Assembly: GCF_001017125.1 (NCBI RefSeq)
Contig: NZ_JXOJ01000002.1
Location: forward strand, 807,017 to 871,016
Origin: Methanoculleus sediminis
GTDB lineage: Archaea; Halobacteriota; Methanomicrobia; Methanomicrobiales; Methanoculleaceae
Length of the DNA stretch: 64,000 bases
Reading direction: 5' to 3'
A program made the position numbers and the translations under genes. How positions within the stretch are numbered: the stretch's first letter is position 1; every line of letters begins with the position of its first letter. The notes beneath the pieces are model-generated. The model ran no database searches. It was not told the DNA's origin and saw only the letters and a program-made list of their open reading frames with translations. Below are positions 38,675 to 48,561 of the stretch, piece by piece.

Positions 38675-39346
38675 ATGCCGGTCATCAGTTTCGAGAACGT
38701 GACGAAGGTCTACCCCCTCCCGGCGGGCGACGTCGTGGCGCTTGCCGGGGTGGATCTCGCCATCGAGGAGGGGGAGTTCGTCCTGATCATGGGCCCGTCG
38801 GGGTCGGGGAAGTCGACGCTCTTGAATATCATGGGCTCGCTCGACGTCCCGACCTCGGGCGAGGTCATGATCGCCGAAAAGAGGATCGGCGGGATGGACG
38901 ACGACGACCTTACCCTTCTGCGGCGCGACCATATCGGCTTCGTCTTCCAGCAGTTCAACCTGATCCCGCTCTTATCGGTGGTCGAGAACGTCGAGTATCC
39001 CCTGATCCTGAAAGGCCGGCAGAACGGCACCCGGGAACGGGCCGAAGAAGTCCTCCAGGCGGTCGGGATCGAGAAGACCCATTTCACCCACAAGCCCGGC
39101 GAACTCTCCGGCGGGCAGCAGCAGCGGGTCGCCATCGCCCGGGCGCTCGTGAACGATCCCGCCTTCCTCCTCTGCGACGAACCGACCGGGAACCTGGACT
39201 CGAAGACCGGGACCGCCATCATGACCCTCCTTGATAGGATGAACCGCGAGGAGGGCAAGACCGTCGTCATGGTCACCCACGACCCCAGGATGACCGAGTA
39301 TGCCGACCGGACGATCCGGCTCGTCGACGGGAGGGTGGAAGAATGA
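38675..39346 (+). CDS. MacB/LolD-type ABC transporter ATPase
   Basis: 223 residues from ATG 38675; GTG at 38654 within the upstream gene is less likely. Walker A GPSGSGKST, Q-loop FVFQQFNLIPLLSVVENV, signature LSGGQQQRVAIARAL, Walker B FLLCDEPTGNLD, and switch VTHDPRMTEYADRTI. The Q-loop and LSGGQ text are those of the MacB/LolD/FtsE group. Its stop overlaps the permease start (ATGA), so it pairs with the FtsX-type protein next door. Confidence 0.93.
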   Translation: MPVISFENVTKVYPLPAGDVVALAGVDLAIEEGEFVLIMGPSGSGKSTLLNIMGSLDVPTSGEVMIAEKRIGGMDDDDLTLLRRDHIGFVFQQFNLIPLLSVVENVEYPLILKGRQNGTRERAEEVLQAVGIEKTHFTHKPGELSGGQQQRVAIARALVNDPAFLLCDEPTGNLDSKTGTAIMTLLDRMNREEGKTVVMVTHDPRMTEYADRTIRLVDGRVEE

Positions 39347-40488
39347 CGTTCTTCGACCTCGCCCGCCGGAACGTCGTCCGCCACTGGCTCCGGTCGTCTC
39401 TTGCGGTCATCGGGATCGTCATCGGCGTCATCGCGATCGCCTCCCTCGGCATCATGGGCAACAGTATCGGCCTGATGTTCGGCGACATGGTCAGCGACGT
39501 CGGCGACACCCTCATCGTCTCCCCGGCGACGGGCGTGGGCGGGGGGAAACTCACCGAACGACAGGTGACCGATATCACCCGGGCGGTCGGATCCAACGTG
39601 GTCATACCATTCTCGAGCACCGGCGACAGGATATCCGTCGGTGATAAGGAGAGCGCCGCAATGATCTACGCGATCCCCGCCGGGGATATCCCCTCCCTGC
39701 TCGATGTGGAGTCGGGGAGTTACCCGAAGGAAACCGGCGCCGGATGCCTGATCGGGAGCCAGCTTGCTGCGAACAGCAGGGATAACGGCCTGAAACTCGG
39801 CGCCCGGGTCAGGTTGGGCGACGAGACGCTGCGGGTTACGGGCGTGCTCAAGGAGCGGGGGATGGGGTTCGACATCAACCCCGACTATGCCATCATCGTG
39901 CCTTACTCCTGGTATTCGAGCCATTACGACGAGGACGATTACGACCAGGTGATCGTGAAGGTCAGGAACGTTGATGATATCGACGCGGTCAAAGAGTCGA
40001 TCGAGCAGCGGATGAACCGGCGGGAGGATGTCGTCAACGTCATGGACACCCGGGGGATCCTCGAGAGCATCTTTGAGGCCACCGGGTCGATAACGGTGTT
40101 TCTCGCGGGAATCGGCGCGATATCGCTCCTCGTCGCCGGGGTCTCGATCCTGAACGTGATGCTGATGTCGGTCACCGAGCGGATCAAGGAGATTGGCGTT
40201 CTCCGGAGCATCGGCACCCGCCGCAGCGAGGTGATGCGGATGTTCATCTACGAGGCGCTCGTCCTCGGCCTTGCGGGCGCCGTCATCGGGGGCGTACTCA
40301 GTTTCTGCGCCGGGTATCTGGTGACGGCAATCTTCGTCGGGAACGCGGACTACCTCTTCGACCCAACGAGTCTCCTTTATATCGTCTTCGGGATGGCCTT
40401 CGGCGTCATCACGAGCGTGGCGTCCGGTTTCTACCCGGCCTGGAAGGCGGCTCACCTGAACCCGATCCAGGCCTTGCGCCACGAGTGA
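39343..40488 (+). CDS. MacB-type FtsX-domain permease
   Basis: 381 residues with one N-terminal helix (SLAVIGIVIGVIAIASLGIM), a large extracellular MacB_PCD-like domain (about 50-250), and three C-terminal helices of the FtsX type (GSITVFLAGIGAISLLVAGVSILN, ALVLGLAGAVIGGVLSF, LLYIVFGMAFGVITSVASGFYPA), ending AAHLNPIQALRHE. It works with the ATPase by mechanotransmission. Substrate not told; the CARDB-like exported protein in the operon is the likely partner. Confidence 0.9.
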   Translation: MTFFDLARRNVVRHWLRSSLAVIGIVIGVIAIASLGIMGNSIGLMFGDMVSDVGDTLIVSPATGVGGGKLTERQVTDITRAVGSNVVIPFSSTGDRISVGDKESAAMIYAIPAGDIPSLLDVESGSYPKETGAGCLIGSQLAANSRDNGLKLGARVRLGDETLRVTGVLKERGMGFDINPDYAIIVPYSWYSSHYDEDDYDQVIVKVRNVDDIDAVKESIEQRMNRREDVVNVMDTRGILESIFEATGSITVFLAGIGAISLLVAGVSILNVMLMSVTERIKEIGVLRSIGTRRSEVMRMFIYEALVLGLAGAVIGGVLSFCAGYLVTAIFVGNADYLFDPTSLLYIVFGMAFGVITSVASGFYPAWKAAHLNPIQALRHE

Positions 40489-40491
40489 CGG

Positions 40492-40755
40492 CTAGTCCAT
40501 ACATCTCTCTTTTTCCCGATCGATGTCGTCACGGAGCGCCTCGAGCATGCCGTTGATCGCTCGCGGCGCACCCGGGAGGAGGGCAAGGTATTCACTCGCC
40601 CCCTCGACGACGAGGAGCGCAACCGGGGCCAGGCTGACCACGGCCGCTCCCCCCACGCAGAGCGTGAATGTCCTGACGATGGGGATGATGCACCGGCCGC
40701 CTGTCGTGCGCCCGCCGCCGACGACGAGATCGGTCGCTTCAGGCACCCGGAGCAC
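40492..40755 (-). CDS. Small membrane-segment protein of unknown function
   Basis: 87 residues from GTG 40755, overlapping the end of the DUF2953 gene by 17 bases, which suggests coupling. One hydrophobic stretch (FTLCVGGAAVVSLAPVALLVV, about 30-50) and a charged C-terminus (LEALRDDIDREKERCMD). No family recognised. Third gene of the GerW-DUF2953 operon on the minus strand, convergent with the permease gene with 3 bases between stops. Confidence 0.55.
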   Translation of the reverse strand: MLRVPEATDLVVGGGRTTGGRCIIPIVRTFTLCVGGAAVVSLAPVALLVVEGASEYLALLPGAPRAINGMLEALRDDIDREKERCMD

Positions 40756-41422
40756 CTCTTCCCGATACCTGGCGGAGCCGCTCTCGCACCGGTTTTTTCA
40801 AAAGAGCCCTCGCGACCGCGATGAGAATCAGGAGCGGGCGGCGGACCTGCATCCGGAGTATGAAGGTGCCTTCGAAGATCTCGCGATCGAAGACAGGGGT
40901 CATCACGAAGTCGATCGCCTCCGCCGGCCAGAGGGCGTAGCGGGCGGCGGTGCAGTAGCCGTACACGACGCCGGTGTCGGCGGGGCTCTCGAGGCCGAGG
41001 ACGATGTCCCCCCGGAGCGTTTCAAGGCAGAGAGACCGGTAGACGGTTTCGAGGATCCTCCGGAGATGTGGCCAGAGGTCGCCCGCTACATCAAGGTATT
41101 CCCTTGCTGAAAGGGCCGGTTTCCGCTCCTCCTTTTTCTTCTCTTCCTTCCCTTCCTTTGGCTCCGCCGCCGCCAGTTCCTCCAGATCCCTGGTCATGAC
41201 CCGGCGGCCGGCGAGAAGGATCTCGAGCACCTGCGCCCCGTCGCCGACCCGAATCCTCGCCTCCGCGATGCCCCAGGCTACGGTTGCCGCCGCCCGGGCT
41301 CTCTCCCGACTGCAGTCGGCGACCGTCGAGACGATCACCGGAACCAGGTAGAGGGCCAGGAGAAGAGCGAGGAGGATGACGGCGACGGTGAGCAGGACAA
41401 CGAAGAGAAGGGTCGCGGCCAT
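40739..41422 (-). CDS. DUF2953 (YtfI-like) membrane protein
   Basis: 227 residues. An N-terminal helix (LLFVVLLTVAVILLALLLALYLVPVI) leads to a beta-rich domain (RARAAATVAWGIAEARIRVGD), a charged Lys/Glu linker (KEGKEEKKKEERK) and a second domain ending in a basic tail. It matches DUF2953, which in Bacillus is YtfI, encoded beside the GerW/YtfJ protein. The same pair occurs here: the GerW gene ends 21 bases upstream. Function not known in archaea. Confidence 0.75.
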   Translation of the reverse strand: MAATLLFVVLLTVAVILLALLLALYLVPVIVSTVADCSRERARAAATVAWGIAEARIRVGDGAQVLEILLAGRRVMTRDLEELAAAEPKEGKEEKKKEERKPALSAREYLDVAGDLWPHLRRILETVYRSLCLETLRGDIVLGLESPADTGVVYGYCTAARYALWPAEAIDFVMTPVFDREIFEGTFILRMQVRRPLLILIAVARALLKKPVRERLRQVSGRGAPGA

Positions 41423-41443
41423 GGAATGGAGGTGAAGAGAACC

Positions 41444-41890
41444 TTATGCCTCTCCTTCACCGCCGATCGGGATCTCCTTTCCTTCCGGTGCCGGGAACGT
41501 CTTGCCGCCCTTGCGCTGCTGCATCATCTCGGAGCCCTTCTCAAGCACCCGCTCGACGTGAGGGCCGACCGCCTCCCCGATCGTCGAGATGACCTCGGCA
41601 ATCTCGCTCTTCTTCTTCAGCGAGACCACCTGTATGCCCTCGGGGCCGGGGACGCCTTTGGTGATGATGATCAGAGCGACGGCCGATATCCCGCCGCCGC
41701 CGGCACTCGCGGACCCGGATCCACCGGCCGGGCCGCCTTCCCGGCGCTCTCCGGAGCCTTCGCCGCCGCCGAACCCGAGCCCGAACTCGGCGACCGGTAT
41801 GATCACCCGCTCGCCGGCCTCGATCGGGGCACCGAGGACCGCGCTCGCGCAGAGTGTTCGTGCAAGTTGATCGACGGTTATCTGAAGCAT
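41444..41890 (-). CDS. GerW/YtfJ-family protein
   Basis: 148 residues from ATG 41890; GTG at 41917 is an alternative. Reads LGAPIEAGERVIIPVAEFGLGFG, a Gly-rich linker (GGGEGSGERREGGPAGGSGS), SASAGGGGISAVALIIITKG and EGIQVVSLKK, the GerW/YtfJ pattern first known from sporulating Firmicutes. Archaea do not sporulate, so the role must be different; many methanogens carry it. First gene of a three-gene operon with DUF2953. Confidence 0.8.
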   Translation of the reverse strand: MLQITVDQLARTLCASAVLGAPIEAGERVIIPVAEFGLGFGGGEGSGERREGGPAGGSGSASAGGGGISAVALIIITKGVPGPEGIQVVSLKKKSEIAEVISTIGEAVGPHVERVLEKGSEMMQQRKGGKTFPAPEGKEIPIGGEGEA

Positions 41891-42001
41891 TGATTCGCCA
41901 GTCAAATTATTCACCACAGGTAATCCACTCTCCGGCCTCGTATATAATTGTTGGGGTTTCCCGGCGTTCGCCTGCCGATTCGGGGAGACCGGCCGGCGTC
42001 C

Positions 42002-42586
42002 TCACGGCAGGAGCCGCAAGCCCACGGTCAGCGCGGCGAGGACAGCGAGGCCGAGCGCGGCGACGAGCGCCATACGGAGGGAGGGATTTATGAGCCACGT
42101 GAGGGCGGCCGCGAGTTCCCGGCGATAGATGCAGGCGAACAACCCCGCTATCAGGAGGAAGAAGAGCCACTCGCTCGGCTGTGCGAGCTCCCGGAGAACC
42201 GACTCCCAGAAGTAGTCTTCCGGGTAGCCGTGGCTCTGGAGAGGGCCGAGAAACGGCCAGAACCACTCGACCGGGTGCCGCCACATCCCGTCGAAGAACT
42301 GGTGGCTCGCCATCCCGGCGGCGACGGCGAAGAGATCGATCCGCCGGCGGTAGTAATAGAGGATGAGGCCGGCGATGACGACCAGGAAGAGGATGGTGAG
42401 GCCGTGGAAGTAGATCCTGCCGTAGTCCAGGGTTCCGGCGAGGACAATGTGCCCGAGCGGTTTGTCGATCAGGTCGGGGAGCACGGCGCCCAGCACGGCG
42501 AGCGCGAGAACCCGCCGGTCGCCGACGATCGCCGCAAGCACGACGCCTATGAGGAGACCGACCATGGCGTGGGCGAGGAGGTACAT
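42002..42586 (-). CDS. YdjM-type membrane-bound metal-dependent hydrolase
   Basis: 194 residues from ATG 42586; the frame stays open to 42718 but MYLLAHAMVGLLIGV is the family start. Four to five membrane helices with conserved polar residues: LAHAMVG, LPDLIDKPLGHIV, YFHGLTILFLV and AGMASHQFFDGMWRHPVEW. The His and Asp residues are the likely metal site of the YdjM/LexA-binding group. Substrate unknown; such proteins act on lipids or phosphates in the membrane. Divergent from the trp operon. Confidence 0.8.
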   Translation of the reverse strand: MYLLAHAMVGLLIGVVLAAIVGDRRVLALAVLGAVLPDLIDKPLGHIVLAGTLDYGRIYFHGLTILFLVVIAGLILYYYRRRIDLFAVAAGMASHQFFDGMWRHPVEWFWPFLGPLQSHGYPEDYFWESVLRELAQPSEWLFFLLIAGLFACIYRRELAAALTWLINPSLRMALVAALGLAVLAALTVGLRLLP

Positions 42587-42695
42587 CGCTATCCGGTGGC
42601 AGGGCGTGCATATACTCTTTTCCCGTTCGGATCGAGCAGAGATTGGGTTCGCGAAGCACCAGGGTGATCTAGAGTGATCAATAATGTTGAATAAT

Positions 42696-42718
42696 GTATA
42701 TATGTGTGCAGAGTACAC
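42696..42718 (+). promoter_or_regulatory. trp operon promoter with imperfect inverted repeat
   Basis: A TATA box GTATATAT (42696-42703) is 24-31 bases before the trpB2 ATG at 42727, so the mRNA would be leaderless or nearly so. It is followed by GTGTGCAGAGTACAC (42704-42718), an inverted repeat with one mismatch (GTGTGC against GTACAC), which overlaps the space between TATA and start. Just upstream AATAATGT occurs twice (42680-42687, 42690-42697). A tryptophan-sensing repressor site is plausible but not shown. Confidence 0.5.
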
Positions 42719-42726
42719 CGTGATGC

Positions 42727-44085
42727 ATGCAGACGAAGATCCTCCTTGACGAGGGGGAGATGCCGAAACGTTGGTACAACATCCAGGCAGACCTCCCGAC
42801 GCCCATGGACCCGCCCCTTCACCCGGCTACCGGGAAACCGGCGGTTCCCGACGATCTCCGCCACCTCTTCCCGATGGAACTGATCCGGCAGGAGATGAGC
42901 ACCGAGCGCTACATCGATATCCCCGAAGAAGTCCGTGATATCCTGACCCTCTGGAGGCCGAGCCCGCTCTACCGGGCGAGAAGGCTCGAGGCGGCCCTGA
43001 AGACCCCGGCGAAGATCTACTTCAAGTGGGAGGGCGTGAGCCCGCCGGGTTCGCACAAGCCCAACACCGCCATCCCCCAGGCCTACTACAACCGCGAAGA
43101 GGGGATCGAGCGGCTCGCGACCGAGACCGGGGCGGGGCAGTGGGGGTCGTCGCTCGCGTTTGCGACGAGCCTCTTCGACATGGAGTGTACCGTCTACATG
43201 GTCCGGTCCTCTTACGACCAGAAGCCCTACCGCAAAAGCATGATGCAGGTCTACGGCGCCGAGTGCATCCCGAGCCCGTCGGAGAAGACCCGGTCCGGCC
43301 AGGCCATCCTCGCCCGCGACCCGGATACGCCGGGCTCCCTCGGGATCGCCATCTCCGAGGCGGTCGAGGACGCGGCCGCCCACGAAAACACCAACTACGC
43401 TCTCGGCTCCGTCCTCAACCACGTCTGTCTCCACCAGACGATCATCGGCCAGGAGGCAGAGCAGCAGCTCGCGGCCGTGGACGCCTACCCCGACGTGGTG
43501 ATCGGGTGCGTCGGCGGCGGGAGCAACTTTGCCGGCCTCTCGTTCCCGTTTGCGGGGGCGAAGATGACCGGGAAGCACCCCGATATCGATATCGTCGCGG
43601 TTGAGCCTTCCGCCTGCCCGACCCTGACGAAGGGGCTCTATGCCTACGACTTCGGGGACGTCGCGGGGCTGACCCCGCTCATGCGGATGTTCACCCTCGG
43701 CCACGACTTCGTCCCGCCGGCGATCCATGCCGGGGGGCTCCGCTACCACGGGGCGTCGCCGCTCGTCTCCCGGCTCGCCCGCGACGGGATCGTCCGGCCG
43801 GTCGCCTACCGGCAGAACGAGGTCTTCGAGGCCGCGGTGCTCTTCGCCCGGACGGAAGGGATCGTCGTCGCGCCCGAGGCCGCCCACGCGGTGAAGGCCG
43901 CGGTCGACGAGGCGCTCCGGTGCCGGGAGGCCGGGGACGCGAAGACAATCCTCTTCAACAACTCCGGGCACGGCAACTTCGATTTCTCCTCTTACGAGGC
44001 CTACTTTGCAGGAAAGCTCGTCGACTACGAGTACCCGGCCGAGCTGATCAAAGAGTCGCTCGCCCGGCTGCCGGTGACGGGGTGA
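42727..44085 (+). CDS. Tryptophan synthase beta chain, TrpB2 type
   Basis: 452 residues, longer than canonical TrpB by about 50, as in the TrpB2 group. PLP Lys in [13 protein letters not shown], phosphate loop [13 protein letters not shown], and EVDAALR-type C-terminus ([20 protein letters not shown]). TrpB2 lacks the residues for strong contact with TrpA and may make tryptophan from indole or serine on its own. It leads the operon; a canonical trpB lies at 48558, so the organism has both types. The stop overlaps the ATG of the next gene (TGATG). Confidence 0.93.
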   Translation: MQTKILLDEGEMPKRWYNIQADLPTPMDPPLHPATGKPAVPDDLRHLFPMELIRQEMSTERYIDIPEEVRDILTLWRPSPLYRARRLEAALKTPAKIYFKWEGVSPPGSHKPNTAIPQAYYNREEGIERLATETGAGQWGSSLAFATSLFDMECTVYMVRSSYDQKPYRKSMMQVYGAECIPSPSEKTRSGQAILARDPDTPGSLGIAISEAVEDAAAHENTNYALGSVLNHVCLHQTIIGQEAEQQLAAVDAYPDVVIGCVGGGSNFAGLSFPFAGAKMTGKHPDIDIVAVEPSACPTLTKGLYAYDFGDVAGLTPLMRMFTLGHDFVPPAIHAGGLRYHGASPLVSRLARDGIVRPVAYRQNEVFEAAVLFARTEGIVVAPEAAHAVKAAVDEALRCREAGDAKTILFNNSGHGNFDFSSYEAYFAGKLVDYEYPAELIKESLARLPVTG

Positions 44086-45595
44086 TGCCGGTGGACTGGA
44101 CGGCGCTCCAAGAGAGCTGAACACGACCCCGGGATACGAGGAGGCCGCCGCCGCGGCGGACGCGAGCGGCCGGCCCCTTCTCGTCCCGGTATATGAAGAG
44201 ATCCCGCTCCCCGCGGCATCGCCGGCCGCCCTCTATGCCTCCCTCCGGGACGGCCCGGGGTTCCTGCTCGAGTCGCTCGAGGGGAGCGCGAAGGCCGCCC
44301 GTTACTCGTTCATCTGCACCGCCCCTGCCGCGACCGTCGCCGTGGCCTCCGACGGCACGCTGACGGTCTCCGGTAATGCGCACATCCGGGAGGTCGCCGC
44401 CGGCGTCGAGGGCGAAGACCCCCTCGATGCCCTCCGGTCGTTCATGGGCCGGTTCCGGGTCGCCGCTGCGCCGCTTCCCCGGTTCTCCGGGGGGCTTGCC
44501 GGTTACTTCTCCTACGACCTCGTCTCGTCCCTCTACCCGGTTCCCCGGCCGGGGGGAGCCGAAGAACCCGTCGCCCGGTTCATGCTGGCGCAGGACTGCC
44601 TCGCCCTCGACCACAAACGAGAGCGGCTCGCGGTCGTCGCGAACCTGCTCGTTGTTGACGGGACCGATGTGGAGGAAGAGTACGCCCGGGTCGGGACAGC
44701 GATCGCGGAACGAATCGCCCGGATTCGCGATCTCCCGCCGCCGCTCCCGTGCGAACCGTGCAGGTCCGGCGTCCCGGCGTCGTCCTGCAGCCCGGACGAG
44801 TTCTCGGACGCGGTCCTCCGGCTAAAAGAGCATATCACGGCGGGCGACGTCTTCCAGGCCGTCCTCTCCCGGCGGCTCGCCTGCCGCATCGAGGGCGACC
44901 CGTTCGCCGTCTACCGGCGGCTCCGGACGGAAAACCCGAGCCCCTACATGTACTACCTGGATTTCGGCGACCGCCAGGTCGCCGGGAGCAGCCCCGAGAT
45001 GCTCGTCCGGGTTGAGGACGGCCGGGTGATGACCGTCCCGATCGCCGGTACCCGGCCGCGGGGGCGGACCCCGGCGGAAGACGACCGGCTCGCGGCCGAG
45101 CTCCTGGCCGACGAGAAAGAGCGGGCGGAGCACGTCATGCTCGTCGACCTGGCAAGAAACGACGTCGGCGCGGTCTCCGCCTTCGGGAGCGTCTCGGTGA
45201 AGGACTTCATGACCGTCGAGCGGTTCTCCCACGTCCAGCACATCGTCTCCACGGTCTCGGGCACGCTTCGCCCGGGGTGCGATCGGTTCGATGCCCTCCG
45301 CTCCTGCTTCCCGGCGGGAACCGTCTCGGGGGCCCCGAAGGTCCGGGCGATGCAGATCATCGGCGAGACGGAGGGGCTCCGCCGCGGTATCTATGCCGGA
45401 GCCGTCGGTTATGTCGGGTTTTCCGGCACGATGGACCTTGCAATAGCCATCCGGACGGTTCTGGTGCAGGACGGCGTCGCTTCCGTCCAGGTGGGGGCGG
45501 GGATCGTGGCCGACTCCGACCCCGGCCGGGAGTGGACCGAGACCGAGAACAAAGGGCGGGCGATGCTTGCGGCGCTCGGCGCGGAGGTGGAGTGA
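44085..45595 (+). CDS. trpE: Anthranilate synthase component I, start frameshifted
   Basis: The main frame covers 44117-45595: LLES (about 44264, tryptophan feedback site), GDVFQAVLSRRL, MYYLDFGDRQVAGSSPEML, PIAGTRPRGRTPAEDDRLAAELLADEKERAEHVMLVDLARND and SCFPAGTVSGAPKVRAMQII are all intact. There is no ATG, GTG or TTG in this frame before 44342, and a start there would delete LLES. An ATG at 44085 overlapping the trpB2 stop gives [11 protein letters not shown] then TGA at 44118; one added base in the GAGAG at 44112-44116 would join it to LNTTPGYEEA. Coordinates span that reading. With TrpG it makes anthranilate from chorismate. Confidence 0.85.
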
Positions 45596-46227
45596 TGCGG
45601 GTGCTCGTCATCGACAGCTACGACAGTTTCACCTTCAATCTCTGTCAGCAGATCGGGGTGCTCGGGGCGGAACCGGTCGTGGTGAAGAGCGATACGCCGT
45701 TCGAACGGATCCAATCCGAATCGTTCGACCGGATCGTCCTCTCGCCCGGGCCCGGGCATCCCCGGGATTCCGCCCTCTACCGGGAGGTCCTCGCGACGAT
45801 CAGCCGGACCGTCCCGACGCTCGGGGTCTGTCTCGGCCACCAGGCGATCGGCCTCGCCTTCGGCGCCCGCATCACCCGGGCGGACCGGCTGATGCACGGG
45901 AAGCGGTCGCTCGTCCGGCACGACGGTGCGGGGATCTACGCGGGCGTGCCCGCCCCCCTCGTCGCGACCCGCTACCACTCGCTCGTCATCGACCCGGCAT
46001 CCGTCCCGGACTGCCTCGCGGTGACCGCCACGAGCGACGACGGAACGGTGATGGGCGTCCGGCACCGGTCGTTCCCGATCGAGGGGGTGCAGTTCCACCC
46101 TGAAAGCATCCTCACTCCCGAGGGGGACCGGCTGGTGGCGAACTTCCTCTCCGGCGCCGGGTCCTGCGGAGCCGGAGCCGGCCCGGCGGGACCAGGGGTC
46201 CCGCTCGGCACGGGAGGCGCGGCATGA
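45595..46227 (+). CDS. trpG: Anthranilate synthase component II (glutamine amidotransferase)
   Basis: 210 residues; ATG at 45595 overlaps the trpE stop (TGATG). Class I amidotransferase marks: [43 protein letters not shown] with the Cys nucleophile, and GVQFHPESI with the His and Glu. It supplies ammonia from glutamine to TrpE. The C-terminus has a Gly/Ala-rich tail ([18 protein letters not shown]) beyond the usual end. Confidence 0.95.
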   Translation: MRVLVIDSYDSFTFNLCQQIGVLGAEPVVVKSDTPFERIQSESFDRIVLSPGPGHPRDSALYREVLATISRTVPTLGVCLGHQAIGLAFGARITRADRLMHGKRSLVRHDGAGIYAGVPAPLVATRYHSLVIDPASVPDCLAVTATSDDGTVMGVRHRSFPIEGVQFHPESILTPEGDRLVANFLSGAGSCGAGAGPAGPGVPLGTGGAA

Positions 46228-47240
46228 TCCGCGAGGCGATCGCCCGGGTCTCCTCGGGCACGGACCTCTCCCCGGCCGAGGCGGGAGGGGTGATGGAGGA
46301 GATCATGCGGGGCGCGGCGACACCCGCCCAGATCGGCGGGTTTCTGACGGCGCTCCGGATGAAGGGGGAGACCGTTATAGAGATAGCGGCGTTCGCCCGG
46401 GTGATGCGGGCGGCGGCCGTCCCGGTCGCCCTCCCGGCTCCCGCGGCGCGGGTGGATACCTGCGGTACCGGGGGCGACGGCGCCGGGACGTTCAACATCA
46501 GCACCGCGGCCGCCTTCGTCGCGGCCGGTGCGGGCGTCTCCGTCGTGAAGCACGGGAACCGGGGGGTTTCGAGCCGGTGCGGCTCGGCCGACGTCCTCGA
46601 GGCGCTCGGGGTCGACGTCGCGACCCCGCCCGAACGGGTGGCGGACGTCCTTGCGGCGGCCGGGATCGCGTTCCTCTTCGCCCCGGCCTACCACCCGGCG
46701 ATGCAGTACGCCCGCACCGCCCGCGAGGATATCGGGATCCGGACGGTCTTCAACCTCCTCGGCCCCCTGACGAACCCGGCGGGTGCGGGAGCCCATCTCC
46801 TCGGCGTCTACGATCCCCGCCTGACCCTTCCGGTCGCCCGGGTCCTCGGCGATCTCGGGGCGGAGCGGGCGATGGTGGTCCACGGTGCGGGGCTCGACGA
46901 GATCGCGACGGCCGGCCCGACGACGGTCGCGGAACTCCGGGGCGGCGGGGTCACGACGTATACCCTCGACTGCACGGAGTTCGGGATCCCGCGTTCGTCC
47001 GTCGCGGCCATCCGGGGCGGCGGGCCGGAGGAGAACGCCGCGACCCTTCTTTCCGTCCTCGCGGGCGAGGAGGGCCCCGCGCGGGATATCGTCCTCCTCA
47101 ACGCCGGGGCGGCGATCTACCTCGGCGGCAAGGCCGGCGACATCGCCGGGGGCATCACCTGCGCCGAGACGTCGATCGACTCGGGGGCGGCGCTCGACCG
47201 GCTCCGCCGGTTGGTCGGGGCGACCGGAGGCGGGGCATGA
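46224..47240 (+). CDS. trpD: Anthranilate phosphoribosyltransferase
   Basis: 338 residues; ATG at 46224 overlaps the trpG stop. Marks: [35 protein letters not shown] (PRPP loop), [22 protein letters not shown], and [16 protein letters not shown]. It moves the phosphoribosyl group of PRPP to anthranilate, the second step of the pathway. Full length and intact. Confidence 0.96.
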   Translation: MIREAIARVSSGTDLSPAEAGGVMEEIMRGAATPAQIGGFLTALRMKGETVIEIAAFARVMRAAAVPVALPAPAARVDTCGTGGDGAGTFNISTAAAFVAAGAGVSVVKHGNRGVSSRCGSADVLEALGVDVATPPERVADVLAAAGIAFLFAPAYHPAMQYARTAREDIGIRTVFNLLGPLTNPAGAGAHLLGVYDPRLTLPVARVLGDLGAERAMVVHGAGLDEIATAGPTTVAELRGGGVTTYTLDCTEFGIPRSSVAAIRGGGPEENAATLLSVLAGEEGPARDIVLLNAGAAIYLGGKAGDIAGGITCAETSIDSGAALDRLRRLVGATGGGA

Positions 47241-47989
47241 TCCTCGACGAGATCGTCAGGTCGACCGGCGAGCGCCTCCGGCACCTCGACCAACCGGTCG
47301 ATCCCGACCCCCTGCCCCGCCGGAGCCTCGCAGCGGCGATACGCGTCTCTTCCGGGAGGCACGCGGTCATCGCCGAGGTGAAGTACGCCTCCCCGTCGCG
47401 GGGGAGGATCCACGAAGGCTGCACCCCCGAAGCGATCGCCCGGGAGTTCGTCGCCGCCGGGGCCGCCGGCCTCTCGGTGCTGACCGAACCCACCTATTTC
47501 GGGGGGAGCACCGGGTACCTCGTCCGGGTGCGGCGTGCGGTATCCGTCCCGGTCCTCAGGAAGGACTTCATCATCGACGAGCGCCAGCTCGGCGAGACCC
47601 GGGCGCTCGGCGCCGACGCCGTCCTCCTGATCGCCCGGGTGCTCGGCGACCGTCTCCCCGCGTTCGTCGACGGGGCGCTCGCGCTCGGGCTCGAGCCGCT
47701 CGTCGAGGTCCACGACAGAGACGAGATGGAGCGCGCTCTCGCGACGGATGCGACCCTCATCGGGATCAACAACCGCAACCTGGCAACGATGACGATCGAT
47801 CTCTCCACGACCGTCCGCCTGGCGAGAGCGGCCCGCGATGCGGGGCGGCTCGTGGTCTCGGAGAGCGGTATCACGTGGCCCTGCGACGTCCGGAGCCTCT
47901 CCCGGCACTGCGACGCGTTCCTGATCGGATCCGCCCTGATGTCGGCCCGCGACCGGAAAAAAAGGCTGGAGGGGTTCGTATTCGCGTGA
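47237..47989 (+). CDS. trpC: Indole-3-glycerol-phosphate synthase
   Basis: 250 residues; ATG 47237 overlaps the trpD stop. TIM-barrel marks: [15 protein letters not shown] (the Lys-x-x-Ser-Pro-Ser group), [57 protein letters not shown] and LVVSESGI. It closes the indole ring with loss of CO2. Intact. Confidence 0.96.
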   Translation: MILDEIVRSTGERLRHLDQPVDPDPLPRRSLAAAIRVSSGRHAVIAEVKYASPSRGRIHEGCTPEAIAREFVAAGAAGLSVLTEPTYFGGSTGYLVRVRRAVSVPVLRKDFIIDERQLGETRALGADAVLLIARVLGDRLPAFVDGALALGLEPLVEVHDRDEMERALATDATLIGINNRNLATMTIDLSTTVRLARAARDAGRLVVSESGITWPCDVRSLSRHCDAFLIGSALMSARDRKKRLEGFVFA

Positions 47990-48561
47990 AGATCTGCGGG
48001 ATGACGAGCGTTCGCGACGCACTCCTCGCCGTGGCGGCCGGTGCCGACGCGATCGGCGTGGTACTCGCGAGCCCCTCCCCGCGTTCGGTGACCCCTGAAG
48101 CGGCCCGTGAGATATTCGCGGCGGTTCGGCCGTTCGTGGCCACGGTCGCGGTCACCTCGACCGACCGGCCCGAAGACGTCGCGGCGCTTCTCCTCTCGCG
48201 GCCGGACGCGGTCCAGGTGCCGGGCGATCTGGAACTCCCTCCTGATGCGGGGGTGCGGGTCATCAGGATGCTCTCTCCCGGCGACGCTCTCCGGGACGAC
48301 TGCGATGCAGTGATCGTCGATGGCAGCCACGGCACCGGGCGGGCGTTCGACCCGGAGTATGCCAGAAGATGCGTGGCCGCCTCCCCGGTGCCGGTCATCC
48401 TCGCGGGAGGCCTCACCCCCCACAACGTCGCCGACGCGATCCTGGCGGTCCGGCCGCATGGGGTCGATGTCTGTTCAGGCGTCGAGGCGGCGCCGGGGAT
48501 CAAGGACGAGCGCCTCGTGCGGGCGTTCGTGAAGATATGCAGGATGATGGACAACCCATGA
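47986..48561 (+). CDS. trpF: Phosphoribosylanthranilate isomerase
   Basis: 191 residues from GTG 47986, overlapping the trpC stop; the family start [15 protein letters not shown] follows directly, so the longer open frame upstream is not used. Marks: VKICGM with the catalytic Cys, [31 protein letters not shown] with the catalytic Asp, and [30 protein letters not shown]. Slightly short but complete. Third step of the pathway. Confidence 0.94.
   Translation: MKICGMTSVRDALLAVAAGADAIGVVLASPSPRSVTPEAAREIFAAVRPFVATVAVTSTDRPEDVAALLLSRPDAVQVPGDLELPPDAGVRVIRMLSPGDALRDDCDAVIVDGSHGTGRAFDPEYARRCVAASPVPVILAGGLTPHNVADAILAVRPHGVDVCSGVEAAPGIKDERLVRAFVKICRMMDNP

Noticed and set aside
44085-44120. An 11-residue Trp-containing leader peptide as a classical attenuator
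   Set aside because: It lies inside the operon, after trpB2, has only one Trp and no terminator-antiterminator pair; a one-base frameshift in trpE explains it better.
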